A stretch of 64,000 nt of DNA from Ga0077555 sp963746315 (lineage in GTDB: Bacteria > Pseudomonadota > Alphaproteobacteria > Rhizobiales > Hyphomicrobiaceae). Of the stretch, positions 37,904 to 46,834 are shown piece by piece (the stretch's first letter is position 1; the number at the start of each line of letters is the position of its first letter). The position numbers and the translations under genes were made by a program. The stretch spans positions 310,001 to 374,000 of the forward strand of contig CAVVAR010000004.1 in assembly GCA_963746315.1 (NCBI GenBank). The letters are read 5' to 3'. The notes under the pieces are model-generated. The model was not told the origin of the DNA and made no database searches. It saw only the letters and a list, made by a program, of their open reading frames with translations.

Positions 37904-38952
37904 GCGCAGATAGCGCCATCGCGGTCGAGGTCGAGGACCTGGCGGTCCGCTTCGTCACCCGGGACCGAACACTCTTCGCCGTCAACGGCATCTCGTTTGC
38001 GCTTCGGCAGGGCGAGGTCCTCGGCGTGCTTGGCGAGTTGGGTTCGGGCAAGAGCGTGACGCTGAAAGCCATGATGCGACTGTTGCCGTCTACCGCGCTT
38101 GTCTCCGGAAAGGTGCGCATCGATGGCGACGATGTGCTGTCGGTTTCGGAAAACAGGATGGAGGAGCTTCGCGGTCGTAGGATCTCGATGATCTTCCAGG
38201 AGCCGATGACGGCGTTTGATCCGGTCTTCACGGTCGGCGAGCAGATCTCGGAGACGATCGTGCGGCACGAAGGCTGCACTAGGCGGGCAGCGGAGAAGAG
38301 CGCACTCGAGCTGCTGGAGCGGGTACAGATCCCGTCGGCGCGGCAGCGGCTCGGTAACTATCCGCACGAGATGTCCGGCGGCATGCGGCAGAGGGCGATG
38401 ATTGCACTCGCCCTTTCCTGCAAGCCGTCACTGCTGCTGGCCGACGAGCCGACGACGGCGCTCGACGTCACGGTGCAGATGCAAATTCTGCTGTTGCTTC
38501 GCGAATTGCAGCGCGAGCTCGGTATGGCCGTCGTCTTCGTGACGCACGACATCGGCGTCGCGCTCGAGGTCTCCGACCGCCTCGCCGTCATGTACGCAGG
38601 GCGTTTCGTCGAGACGGGGACGACCAGGGAGGTGGTGCGCCAAGTTGCGCATCCCTACACCAAAGGCCTGCTGGCCTCGACATTGAAAGGCGTCGAGCCC
38701 GGCGAGCGGCTCGTCGCCATCCGAGGCGCGCCACCGATCCTTGCGACCGAGCCACGCGGCTGCAGCTTCGCCCCCCGTTGCGATTGGGCGCTGCCCGTCT
38801 GCGTCAAGGAGGCGCCGCCCGAGTGCCAGATGGGAGCCACCCATCTCGTCAATTGCCACCGAACCGAGCCAAGCCTTCTGCATGAGCCCGGACCGGGGCG
38901 AAAGCCCGGCGGAGATCAAAGCGCGCTTGCGCGCCCCATCGCGGCGCCGTGA
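37900..38952 (+). CDS. ABC transporter ATP-binding protein, oligopeptide type (OppD-like)
   Basis: Second ATPase (350 residues) of the importer. Signature MSGGMRQRAMIALAL, Walker B LLLADEPTTALD, H-loop VTHD and a C-terminal oligo_HPY region (CSFAPRCDWALPVC). The Walker A reads GELGSGKS, with Leu where the family has Ser (GESGSGKS); the Lys and Ser that bind ATP are kept, so it should still work. It is the end of the operon; about 250 bases without a gene follow. Confidence 0.92.
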   Translation: MSADSAIAVEVEDLAVRFVTRDRTLFAVNGISFALRQGEVLGVLGELGSGKSVTLKAMMRLLPSTALVSGKVRIDGDDVLSVSENRMEELRGRRISMIFQEPMTAFDPVFTVGEQISETIVRHEGCTRRAAEKSALELLERVQIPSARQRLGNYPHEMSGGMRQRAMIALALSCKPSLLLADEPTTALDVTVQMQILLLLRELQRELGMAVVFVTHDIGVALEVSDRLAVMYAGRFVETGTTREVVRQVAHPYTKGLLASTLKGVEPGERLVAIRGAPPILATEPRGCSFAPRCDWALPVCVKEAPPECQMGATHLVNCHRTEPSLLHEPGPGRKPGGDQSALARPIAAP

Positions 38953-39205
38953 CGGGCAGCCCGCAGATTATCGACAGTAGAGCGACACGAGCGTCATGCT
39001 CGGCCCTCCAACCCTTTCGGGATGCCGCCCACCACGGTTCGCCGAAAACGCATTCCACATTGATCCGACCGCGCACACAATATAGGAGACAAGTACGCCG
39101 CGACGGAACGATGTTCCGAGCGCCGGTTATTGACATTTCTGCGGATTGCGCCGGCCCACCCAGTTCGCCAGAACGCTCGAGCCCGGGCAGGGGAGATCTC
39201 CGCGG

Positions 39206-40927
39206 ATGTCGCAACTGGTGAGCCTCGTCAATCCCAATCAGGTCCAGCCCGGCATCACGCCCTATGCTTTGGACGTCCTGACCACCCATCTCGAAAGAGC
39301 GGGATTCGAGGTAGAGGTTCTGGATCTGACCTTCCCCGAACGGGGCTGGCCTGCCGAGGTCGAAAGCTATTTTGCGATGCGCAAGCCGATGCTCGTCGGC
39401 GTAACGCTACGCAACACCGACACCGTTATTCCCCAGGAGCAACGCACGTTTCTCGCCGATCATCGCGCCATCATCGATTCGATAAAGGCGCACTGTGCCG
39501 CTCCGATCGTCGTGGGCGGGGTCGGCTACTCGACGATGCCCTATGCCACGTTGAGCTACCTCGACGTGCCCTATGGCATAGCCGGTCCAGGTGAGGTTTC
39601 TCTGGTCGATCTGGCGCGGGCGATCGCAACCTCGACACCGCCCGAGCAGGTACCCGGCTTACATATCTTCGATGGGAGCGCGGTACGGAAAGTGCCGGCC
39701 CCGCCACCCTCTCCCACACCCGCCGAAGCGTGGCTCGCGATCAACGAGGGCGTGCCCTTCATCCGCCGCTCGAACCATCCCTATCGTGTCGACAACCGCA
39801 AATATTACGAGCGCGGCGGCCTCGGCAACATTCTGACCAAGAATGGCTGCCCACTCGAATGCGTCCACTGCTCTGAGCCTTTCGCCAAAGGTCAGACCTT
39901 GTCGCGGCGGACTGTAAAAGCGGTCGTCGACGAGATGGAGCAGCTGACCGACCAGGGAGTGTACGACCTTCATACCACCGATAGCGAGTTCAATGTCGGC
40001 ATTGGTCATGCCAAGCAGATCTTAAAGGAGATTATCGCGCGGCGCCGGCGCGACAGCTCGTGCTCGCTCAACCAGCTCAAGCTGTGGACCTATCTCCAGC
40101 CGAAGCCTTTTGACGAGGAGCTCGCCGTCCTGATGCGCGAGGCCGGCTGCAAAGGCGCGAGCGTCGGAAGCGACCACACTGACCCGAAGATCCTCGCCGG
40201 CTTCAAGCTGACCCAAGCCGGAAAGGTCTTCTATACGGTGGACGACATCCGTGAGACCAACCGGCTTCTCATGGACAACGGCATGATCGTGACGCAGGAG
40301 CTCATCCTCGGCATGCCCGGCGAGACGCTCGAGACCATGCGCCAATGCCTCGACGACATGCTGGCGCTGAACTCCACGGTCCTGGGCATCACGTTCGGTG
40401 TGAAGGTCTTTCCACACACCCCACTTGGCCACAGGTTCGCGCGGGAATCGAACGGCAAGCCGCTTCCCGGCCTCCAGTCCAACACCGCGATCAGCCCGAT
40501 CACCCTTCTGCCGCTGGAGAGGTGCCGAGACGTCGAGCACTACGAGCGCCAGTTCATGTTCGACGAGCATGGGCGCATCCGGCCCGTTTTCTATTTCTCG
40601 CCCGACCTGCCCGAGGATCCACAGACGATCGCCAGCCCCAGCGGCCGGTGGCGCAAGTCGACCGAGTTCATCTCGCGCCATATCCCGAAGGAGGAGCACT
40701 ATCGCGTTTCGCTCCCTACCCTTCCGGGGGATTCCAAGGACGACAACAACTACGCCGACAATCCGTTCCTGAGGTGCTGGGTCAGCCTGGGCTATCGAGG
40801 CGCCTTCTATTCGAAGTGGCGGGAGCGGGATCAGATCATCCAGGAGGCGATCGATAAGGGCATCGCCCGCCTCGGTCCGGACCAGAAGCTCGTTTTCGAG
40901 GGTGACACGGCCGGCTCAAGCCGATGA
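39206..40927 (+). CDS. cobalamin-binding-domain radical SAM protein, TsrM-like
   Basis: 573-residue protein with an N-terminal B12-binding-type Rossmann domain (MSQLVSLVNPN to about 145, with GVTLRNTDTV and GGVGYSTMP) and a radical SAM domain whose 4Fe-4S motif is Cys215-x3-Cys219-x2-Cys222 (CPLECVHC). Domain order, length and the NTDTV/GGVGxSTMPxA blocks remind me of TsrM, the B12-dependent tryptophan C-methyltransferase; I rate that moderate. As a methyltransferase it could C-methylate an unreactive carbon. It points toward egtD and egtB, which are on the other strand and end 90 bases away. ATG 39206 follows GGGGAG. Confidence 0.82.
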   Translation: MSQLVSLVNPNQVQPGITPYALDVLTTHLERAGFEVEVLDLTFPERGWPAEVESYFAMRKPMLVGVTLRNTDTVIPQEQRTFLADHRAIIDSIKAHCAAPIVVGGVGYSTMPYATLSYLDVPYGIAGPGEVSLVDLARAIATSTPPEQVPGLHIFDGSAVRKVPAPPPSPTPAEAWLAINEGVPFIRRSNHPYRVDNRKYYERGGLGNILTKNGCPLECVHCSEPFAKGQTLSRRTVKAVVDEMEQLTDQGVYDLHTTDSEFNVGIGHAKQILKEIIARRRRDSSCSLNQLKLWTYLQPKPFDEELAVLMREAGCKGASVGSDHTDPKILAGFKLTQAGKVFYTVDDIRETNRLLMDNGMIVTQELILGMPGETLETMRQCLDDMLALNSTVLGITFGVKVFPHTPLGHRFARESNGKPLPGLQSNTAISPITLLPLERCRDVEHYERQFMFDEHGRIRPVFYFSPDLPEDPQTIASPSGRWRKSTEFISRHIPKEEHYRVSLPTLPGDSKDDNNYADNPFLRCWVSLGYRGAFYSKWRERDQIIQEAIDKGIARLGPDQKLVFEGDTAGSSR

Positions 40928-41016
40928 CACCGCCGGAGCGCTGACCCGGGCTCGATTGCTCGCCGAGAGGCGCCGGCATGGACAGCGGCGCCTTGTGCAA
41001 CGCTGACCTGCCGATC

Positions 41017-41997
41017 TCATGCAGTCAGGTCGTGGACGCTGAACAAGCTGTGCGCATCCGTCCAGACATGCCGCGGCGTCCAACCCGCCTTTCGGGCCAG
41101 CGCCTGGAACTCCCCGACCGTGAACTTGTGCGAATTCTCGGTGTGGATCGTCTCGCCGGTCCGGAAGCAGAAGCGATCCTCGCCGACGGTCACGACCTGA
41201 TTGCAGGCACTCTCGAGATGCATCTCGATCCGCCCCTTGATCGCATCATAACGAACTGAGTGGTGGAACCGGGACAGGTCGAAATTCCCCCCGAGCTCGC
41301 GATTGATGCGCGCCAGTAGATTGAGATTGAAGGCGGCTGTCACGCCCTGAGCGTCGTCGTACGCAGCAAGCAGCACGCCGACGTCCTTCTTGAGGTCCGC
41401 GCCAATCAGCAGTCGTCCTCGCGGCGAGAGCGTGCTTCGGAAGGCGGACAACAATCGTGTTGCCTCGTCTGGTGCAAAGTTGCCGATCGTCGAGCCGGGG
41501 AAGAAACCTATCCTCTCCATCTTGGCCACATCGCCGGGGATAGTGATCGGCCGCGTGAAATCTCCAACGACGGGACGCACGTCCAGGTCGGGGAAGCGCC
41601 TCGCGAGGCGAGCCGCGGCGTCGTCCAGCGCCGATGCCGAAACGTCGATCGGCACGTAGCAGACGATGCCGGGCAAGGCCTCGAGCAGGATCTCGGTTTT
41701 TTCGCTCGAGCCCGAGCCGAACTCGATGAGAACACTGGCTTGGTCGGTCATTTCGCGTGCGATCTCGGGCGTGCATTCCCGCAGAATGGCCATCTCGACC
41801 TGGGTCGGGTAATACTCGGGGATCCGCGTGATCTCCTCGAACAGCTCACTGCCGCGCGCGTCATAGAAATATTGGCACGGCAGAGTTTTGCGTTGGCGGG
41901 ACAAGCCGTTCACCACGTCACGCGCGAACTGGTCCTCCGGTGTGGCTTCCTGTTCCGACGGCGAATCGCCAGACTTGGGTTGTGGCCTGGAAGTCAT
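41017..41997 (-). CDS. egtD: L-histidine N(alpha)-methyltransferase EgtD
   Basis: SAM-dependent enzyme of 326 residues that trimethylates the alpha-amino group of histidine to make hercynine, the first step of ergothioneine biosynthesis. It shows the SAM-binding motif EFGSGSSEKT (92-101), FFPGSTIGNF with Asn173, and TENSHKFT with Glu287 and Ser289, the histidine-binding positions of the family. Its ATG overlaps the egtB stop by four bases (ATGA), so the two are coupled. egtA, egtC and egtE are absent nearby, fitting the simpler two-gene proteobacterial pathway. Confidence 0.95.
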   Translation of the reverse strand: MTSRPQPKSGDSPSEQEATPEDQFARDVVNGLSRQRKTLPCQYFYDARGSELFEEITRIPEYYPTQVEMAILRECTPEIAREMTDQASVLIEFGSGSSEKTEILLEALPGIVCYVPIDVSASALDDAAARLARRFPDLDVRPVVGDFTRPITIPGDVAKMERIGFFPGSTIGNFAPDEATRLLSAFRSTLSPRGRLLIGADLKKDVGVLLAAYDDAQGVTAAFNLNLLARINRELGGNFDLSRFHHSVRYDAIKGRIEMHLESACNQVVTVGEDRFCFRTGETIHTENSHKFTVGEFQALARKAGWTPRHVWTDAHSLFSVHDLTA

Positions 41998-43259
41998 CTA
42001 GCATCCTCCGCCATTCGCAACCCGACGAATTGCCAGCGCTGCATGGGATAGAAAAAATTGCGATAGGTCATTCTGGAATGCCCAGCTGGAGTGACGCACG
42101 ACGCGCCTCTGAGCACCTGCTGACTGACCATGAACTTGCCGTTGTACTCACCCAGCGCGCCCGGGCTCGGCCGGTACCCCGGATACGGCTGATAGGCGCT
42201 CTGCGTCCACTCCCAGACGTCGCCGAACATCTGCCGCGGCTTGCCGTTCGAGGGTCTGTCGACCGGGCGGGTCTGCAGGGCGCCGGAGGACATAAGATTG
42301 CCAGTCACCGGCACGTCAGCCGCCGCGACCTCCCACTCGAACTCTGTCGGAAGCCGCTTTCCGGCCCAGCGCGCAAAGGCATCCGCCTCGTAGTAGCTGA
42401 CGTGTGCGACGGGCGCCGCGTGATCGACCGGACGCAATCCGTTGAGCGTCATGGAATGCCATTCGCCGTCGATTTCCTCCCAGTAAAGTGGGGCTCGCCA
42501 AGCCTCGCGCTTGACGGTACCCCAGCCGTCGGACAGCCAGTGGGACGCTGTCTCGTACCCCCCATCCTGCATGAAGGCGAGCCATTCGCCGTTGGTCACG
42601 AGCCGATCGGCAAGCTTGAACGGCGGCACATAGGTCGTGTGGCGCGGTAGCTCGTTGTCCCACGCATAGCCATCGCCATCATGGCCGACCTGCTTGAGCC
42701 CGCCGTCGAACCCGATCCAGCCGACGCTCGATGCCGTCTCTGGTCCACCTTGCCGCGCCCCCTGCTCGCGATACGCCGGGCGCAACGGGTTGGCCGCAAA
42801 CAAGGAGAGGATGTCGGTGAGGAGCAGCTCCTGATGTTGCTGCTCGTGATTGATGCCCACCTCGATCAGAGAGGCGACCCGCTGATGCTCGAGTGCTCCT
42901 GTGCGCTCGAGCTCCCGCAACGCCGCATCGACGTGCCGCCTGTAGGCGAGCACGCGACTCGTTGGCGGACGGGTGAGGAGACCGCGCAGCTGACGCGGCT
43001 GGCGGGCGCCCTGCGTCTCGTAATACGAGTTGAAGCAGAAATTGAAGGCCGGATCGAAGATCTCGTAGCCCGGGAGCTCATTCTCGAGAATGAACCGCTC
43101 GAAGAACCACGTGACATGAGCGAGATGCCATTTCGTCGGGCTGGCGTCCGGCATTGCCTGAACCACCATATCCTCGTCCGTTAGTGGAGCGGCGAGCGCC
43201 AGTGAAAGGTCCCGGGTCTCGAAGAGACGATCAGCGAGTTTGTTCTTGAGTGTGGTCAT
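41994..43259 (-). CDS. egtB: ergothioneine biosynthesis protein EgtB (hercynine oxygenase)
   Basis: Non-heme iron sulfoxide synthase of 421 residues: a DinB_2-like N-terminal domain with the three iron ligands His48 (HLAHVTWFFE), His138 and His142 (NHEQQHQE), and an FGE-sulfatase C-terminal domain (ADAFARWAGKRLPTEFEWE, GDVWEWTQSAYQPYPGYRP, GKFMVSQQVLRGASC). It joins a thiol donor (cysteine or gamma-glutamylcysteine) to C2 of the imidazole ring of hercynine using oxygen. Start at ATG 43259 with AGGAA upstream. 409 bases upstream lies the lyase-like gene on the same strand. Confidence 0.94.
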   Translation of the reverse strand: MTTLKNKLADRLFETRDLSLALAAPLTDEDMVVQAMPDASPTKWHLAHVTWFFERFILENELPGYEIFDPAFNFCFNSYYETQGARQPRQLRGLLTRPPTSRVLAYRRHVDAALRELERTGALEHQRVASLIEVGINHEQQHQELLLTDILSLFAANPLRPAYREQGARQGGPETASSVGWIGFDGGLKQVGHDGDGYAWDNELPRHTTYVPPFKLADRLVTNGEWLAFMQDGGYETASHWLSDGWGTVKREAWRAPLYWEEIDGEWHSMTLNGLRPVDHAAPVAHVSYYEADAFARWAGKRLPTEFEWEVAAADVPVTGNLMSSGALQTRPVDRPSNGKPRQMFGDVWEWTQSAYQPYPGYRPSPGALGEYNGKFMVSQQVLRGASCVTPAGHSRMTYRNFFYPMQRWQFVGLRMAEDAR

Positions 43260-43668
43260 AGCGTTCCTGATGCAAGCCAGTGGTCATCGGCATCGAAATG
43301 CGGCATCTCGCTGCCACCTGAGCTCCAGTTCGTCGGGTTAGACACCCGTACATGGCGGCCGTCGTTTCGCGAATGCCGCGCTCGCGACCCGCCCAGCGAT
43401 AACGGTCCGCAACCCTCGCGAGTTCAGAATCCTTCTCGACGATGCACGCCACGCACCAAGATCCACCAAGCCAAATGTCCTGCGGAAGCGCCCGTTCCCG
43501 AGCCGATCCGAGCCTTCTTACACTTTTCACCTCAAAAGCTCGACTGCAATAGGGCCGTCAGCCATCGGATTTATGACTGATGAGACCCGGCACGCCACGC
43601 ATCTCGCCCTTCGCGCACGATTGTTCAACCCGGCTCACCTATGATTGATCAACGCCAGCGGTCGCCGA
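43260..43668. other. gap between the lyase-like gene and egtB
   Basis: These 409 bases contain no supported gene. A 99-codon reading frame on the minus strand (43231-43530) overlaps egtB and has a composition unlike a protein, so I leave it out. The egtB promoter should be here, but I cannot identify a clear -35/-10 pair. Confidence 0.5.
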
Positions 43669-45717
43669 TCAGATTGCCATCACGAGCCGATCATCGCTCA
43701 AGAGCAATCCAGTTTCCTGCGCGACTGCCATCAGCAGAGAACCGTCGCGAACCAGCTTGCAGACGGCAGCCACATCCAGCGAGATGTTGCGATCCTCATC
43801 CATGAATGGGACCGCCTGCCGCAACCGCGCGTAAGCCGCCCGCGTACCGCGTCCCAGCTCGATCCCCTCGCGCAGATCGATTGCCTGCGCCGCCGTGAGC
43901 ATCTCAATGGCTAGGATATGCTCGCACGCTTCGATCTGCTCCTCGAGCTTGACGACGACGGTCGTCGCCATCGTCGAATGATCCTCGATCGAGCCGGCGA
44001 CCGGCATGAAATCCAGGGAGGCCGGCGCCGCGAGGTAGCGGACGTGGGCATTGAGCATCGTGACGGTCTTCTGCAGTACACCCAGCCCGGAATTGAGGCC
44101 CGGCCGCGCGATCAGTTGCGCCGGCAAGCCAGTCATCGCCGGATCGTTGAGGCGCAAGGTCCGGCTCGCCGCGATACTGGCAAGATGGGACAGCGACAGA
44201 GACAACGTCTCGAAGCCGAGGGCGAGACCGGCGGGATGGAAATTGCCGTTCGAGACGATATCTCGCACCTCGGGCAGCACCACCGGATTGTCGGTGGTCG
44301 AATTCAGCTCCATCTCGACGACGCGACGCGCCACGGCCAGCGTCTCCTGGCAAGGCCCGTGCACGTGCGGAATGCAGCGAAAACTGATCGGGTCCTGCAG
44401 GCTCCGGCGAAACCTCGGGTCGTGGCAGCTGCTCCCGTCGAGTAGCGCCCGAAGGCGCATCGTCGTCATCACCTGCCCTTGGTGGGGGCGTACGGTAATG
44501 ATCCGCTCGTCCAGTGGCGAGGGATTGGCGAGAAAGGCGTCGATCGAAAGCGCGGCCGCCAGATCGGCGTGGCTCAGCAGTTTCATCATGCGCGCCAGGA
44601 CCAGGGCACCGTGTCCGGTCGCCGCCGAGTTGGCGCTGACGAGTGAGACACCGTCTTTTGCACCGAGCTCGATCGGCGCGAGACCAACCTTGGCCAGCGC
44701 CAAGCCCGCCGGCATCCGCTCTCCCTCGAGCCATACCTCGCCGTCGCCGATCAGCGGCAGCGCCATATGCGCAAGGGGGGCCAAGTCTGCCATGCCGACC
44801 GAGCCCCGACGAGGAATGACCGGCACGATGTCACGATTGAGCAGCAGCAGCAGACGGTGAAAAACGTGCGGGCTGATGCCGGCACCACCGCGCGCCAGGC
44901 CGTTGATGCGAGCGAGCACGATTGCTCGCGACACATGAGGCGGATACTCGGGAGGGATTCCGACCGCGTGGCTCACCAGGATCTTGCGCTGGAACGAAGC
45001 TGCCTCGCCGGGCGCCACCCGGTACGCACGCAAAGCGCCGAGCCCGGTGTTGAGGCCGTAGATCGCGCGTTCCCCGAGCGCGAGCTCCTCGACCACCTCC
45101 CGGGCCGACCGTAGTCGCGCCTCGGCAGCATCCGAGACAGTCACCTGCCGCCTCGCATGAGCCACCTCGACAACCTGCTCGAGGGTGAGATCCTGCCCGT
45201 TCACGACAACAGCGCGCCGCTGCCGAAACCGATAGAGAAGCCGATCGAGGCGCGCCCGCGCGACGACCTCCAACCCCTCCGGCCCACCCGGGACTGCACC
45301 GCCGTCAGCGTCCGGCGCCACCATGACGCGCAGCCGGCCCGACAGGAAGCCCGCGATCATGCGATAGAACCGACCCGCAAAAACCGGATCGCGGGACAGC
45401 TTCTCGTCCAGTCGCTCCTTTGGCAGACGGAAGATTCGGCTCGCGGACGTCGTGACCACGCTCGCGGTGGCGCCCCCCTTGTCGATGAAGGAGATCTCAC
45501 CCAGAAGCTCCCCGTGCTCGATCAGCGCAAACTCACGACCGCTCGCTCGATCGAGCACCCGTGCCGCTCCGTCGAGCAGTAGGATGAGGTCGCTGTCCCG
45601 CTGGCCCTTCTCGATCAGCGCCGCGTCGGCGGGAACATCCTCCGCCACACCGACGGCAAGCAGCCAGTCGACATCGAGTTCGCTCAGTTGCGCCAGAAAC
45701 TGTAGGCCTAGCTTCAT
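43669..45717 (-). CDS. cNMP-binding-like domain fused to a histidine ammonia-lyase-like domain lacking the MIO triad
   Basis: 682-residue fusion. Residues 1-130 resemble a cyclic-nucleotide-binding (CRP/PKA regulatory) fold (GELLGEISFIDKGGATASV), but the phosphate-binding Arg of that motif is Ala83. From about 165 to 682 it is a HAL/PAL-family lyase: Tyr220 (YGLNTGLGALR), His250 (LVSHAVG), NSTTDNPVV, SNGNFHP, GLNSGLG and Glu578 (SIEDH). The MIO site reads GSVGMADLAPLAH: canonical Ala-Ser-Gly-Asp is Met309-Ala310-Asp311, one residue shorter, so MIO cannot form. QDPYSLRCQPQV is changed to QDPISFRCIPHV and the LNGT Asn region to VSANS. It lies next to egtB-egtD, which suggests a MIO-free lyase such as an ergothionase-like trimethylamine lyase. 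Not a damaged gene: the frame is intact and other motifs are conserved. Confidence 0.9.
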   Translation of the reverse strand: MKLGLQFLAQLSELDVDWLLAVGVAEDVPADAALIEKGQRDSDLILLLDGAARVLDRASGREFALIEHGELLGEISFIDKGGATASVVTTSASRIFRLPKERLDEKLSRDPVFAGRFYRMIAGFLSGRLRVMVAPDADGGAVPGGPEGLEVVARARLDRLLYRFRQRRAVVVNGQDLTLEQVVEVAHARRQVTVSDAAEARLRSAREVVEELALGERAIYGLNTGLGALRAYRVAPGEAASFQRKILVSHAVGIPPEYPPHVSRAIVLARINGLARGGAGISPHVFHRLLLLLNRDIVPVIPRRGSVGMADLAPLAHMALPLIGDGEVWLEGERMPAGLALAKVGLAPIELGAKDGVSLVSANSAATGHGALVLARMMKLLSHADLAAALSIDAFLANPSPLDERIITVRPHQGQVMTTMRLRALLDGSSCHDPRFRRSLQDPISFRCIPHVHGPCQETLAVARRVVEMELNSTTDNPVVLPEVRDIVSNGNFHPAGLALGFETLSLSLSHLASIAASRTLRLNDPAMTGLPAQLIARPGLNSGLGVLQKTVTMLNAHVRYLAAPASLDFMPVAGSIEDHSTMATTVVVKLEEQIEACEHILAIEMLTAAQAIDLREGIELGRGTRAAYARLRQAVPFMDEDRNISLDVAAVCKLVRDGSLLMAVAQETGLLLSDDRLVMAI

Positions 45718-46121
45718 CTGCGTTCACGTCCCTTGCGCGCCCCGCCCCGCGCCCTGTCGAAGGGCGCCCAGCGAAGTTCAGCCAGCAGCCGATCGTCACC
45801 GGGCCGTCGACACTAATCTCGGTGTGGCGGGAGATCGAAATCGCCGAGTCGGACAATGTAGCGCTGGCGCATGCGGCGCAATACACTGCCATGGAAGGGA
45901 CAACGTGCCGGGCACGGCAGCCGAGCCCTCGACAAGCAAGCGATGCAGTCACCGAGCCCTGCGTGGCCCTCACAGCGGCACGAACGCGTCTGATCCAGCG
46001 AGCGCGCAGCGGCCAGTGCTTTCGAAATACGCCAAAGCATTTGACCCCGTCGCCCACTTCACTCATCCTCCCCGCGAAATCTCCCACCCAACCCCGAGCC
46101 AAACCGGACGCCAAACAGCGC
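45718..46121. other. divergent intergenic region
   Basis: 404 bases between the divergent lyase-like and CoxG-like genes. Both promoters must lie here, but I see no gene, no repeat and no clear promoter hexamers. Confidence 0.5.
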
Positions 46122-46829
46122 ATGCCTACGGTCGCCGAGAAGATAACCATCCCGTCACCGCCCGAAGAGGTGTGGCCGCTCCTGACCGATCCGGCGCTCG
46201 TCGCGTCGTGCATCCCCGGTGCCACGCTCGCCCCAGACCAGTCCGGCGGCGATGTGTGGAAGGGCTCGATCCGGGTCAAGTTCGGGCCCACCGTAGCGGT
46301 GTTCCGCGGCGAAGCCACGCTGTCCTACGACAACGACAAGCGACGCTGTACGATCGAAGGGCGAGGCATCGATCAGCGCGGCGCATCGCGCGCGCTCGCT
46401 AACGGTGTCGTCTCCGCGAGTGGAACGAGCGAGACCGAGCTTGCCGTCGAAGGCGAGTACACCGTGACGGGTCCGCTCGAGACCTTCGCCAATGCGGGCG
46501 GCGTACACGTGGCGCGTGCGTTGCTCTCCGAGTTCGCAAAGAACATGGGCGCCCTTGTCGCCGAGCGTCGCGGCGCGGCGACGGCCGCACCGGGCCCGTC
46601 CGCCGCAGCCACCCCATCGACTACGGACGAGACCATGCCCGCAGGCGGCCCCTCGGTAGCAGCGGCGGAAGCCGACGCGCGGACGGCTGCGCACGGCACC
46701 CCCGGCCGGTCGCCGAACCCCGCCCAGCCATCACAGCCGCCACGGGCAGCCGCCGAGCTCAACGCCTTCACCCTTCTCTGGGCCGCCTTCAAATCCTGGC
46801 TATCGAGCCTTTTCGGAAAACGGAGCTGA
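46122..46829 (+). CDS. CoxG-like SRPBCC-domain protein
   Basis: 235-residue protein with an N-terminal START/SRPBCC ligand-binding domain of the carbon monoxide dehydrogenase subunit G family (IPSPPEEVWPLLTDPALVASCIPGATL). A Pro/Ala-rich linker follows, then a C-terminal amphipathic or membrane-anchoring segment (FTLLWAAFKSWLSSLFGKRS). CoxG proteins recruit or assemble molybdenum hydroxylases on the membrane, but no CO dehydrogenase-like genes are nearby. The start is the ATG at 46122. The stop is 5 bases before the ThDP enzyme gene, so they form an operon. Confidence 0.85.
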   Translation: MPTVAEKITIPSPPEEVWPLLTDPALVASCIPGATLAPDQSGGDVWKGSIRVKFGPTVAVFRGEATLSYDNDKRRCTIEGRGIDQRGASRALANGVVSASGTSETELAVEGEYTVTGPLETFANAGGVHVARALLSEFAKNMGALVAERRGAATAAPGPSAAATPSTTDETMPAGGPSVAAAEADARTAAHGTPGRSPNPAQPSQPPRAAAELNAFTLLWAAFKSWLSSLFGKRS

Positions 46830-46834
46830 CACGA

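Noticed and set aside
43231..43530. 99-codon minus-strand frame in the gap before egtB
   Set aside because: It overlaps the start of egtB, has no family and mixed composition; the gap is more likely regulatory.
43669..45717. The idea that the lyase-like gene is a decayed histidine ammonia-lyase
   Set aside because: The frame is unbroken over 682 codons, the other lyase motifs are intact, and the missing residues are all at the MIO site, which points to a changed function.
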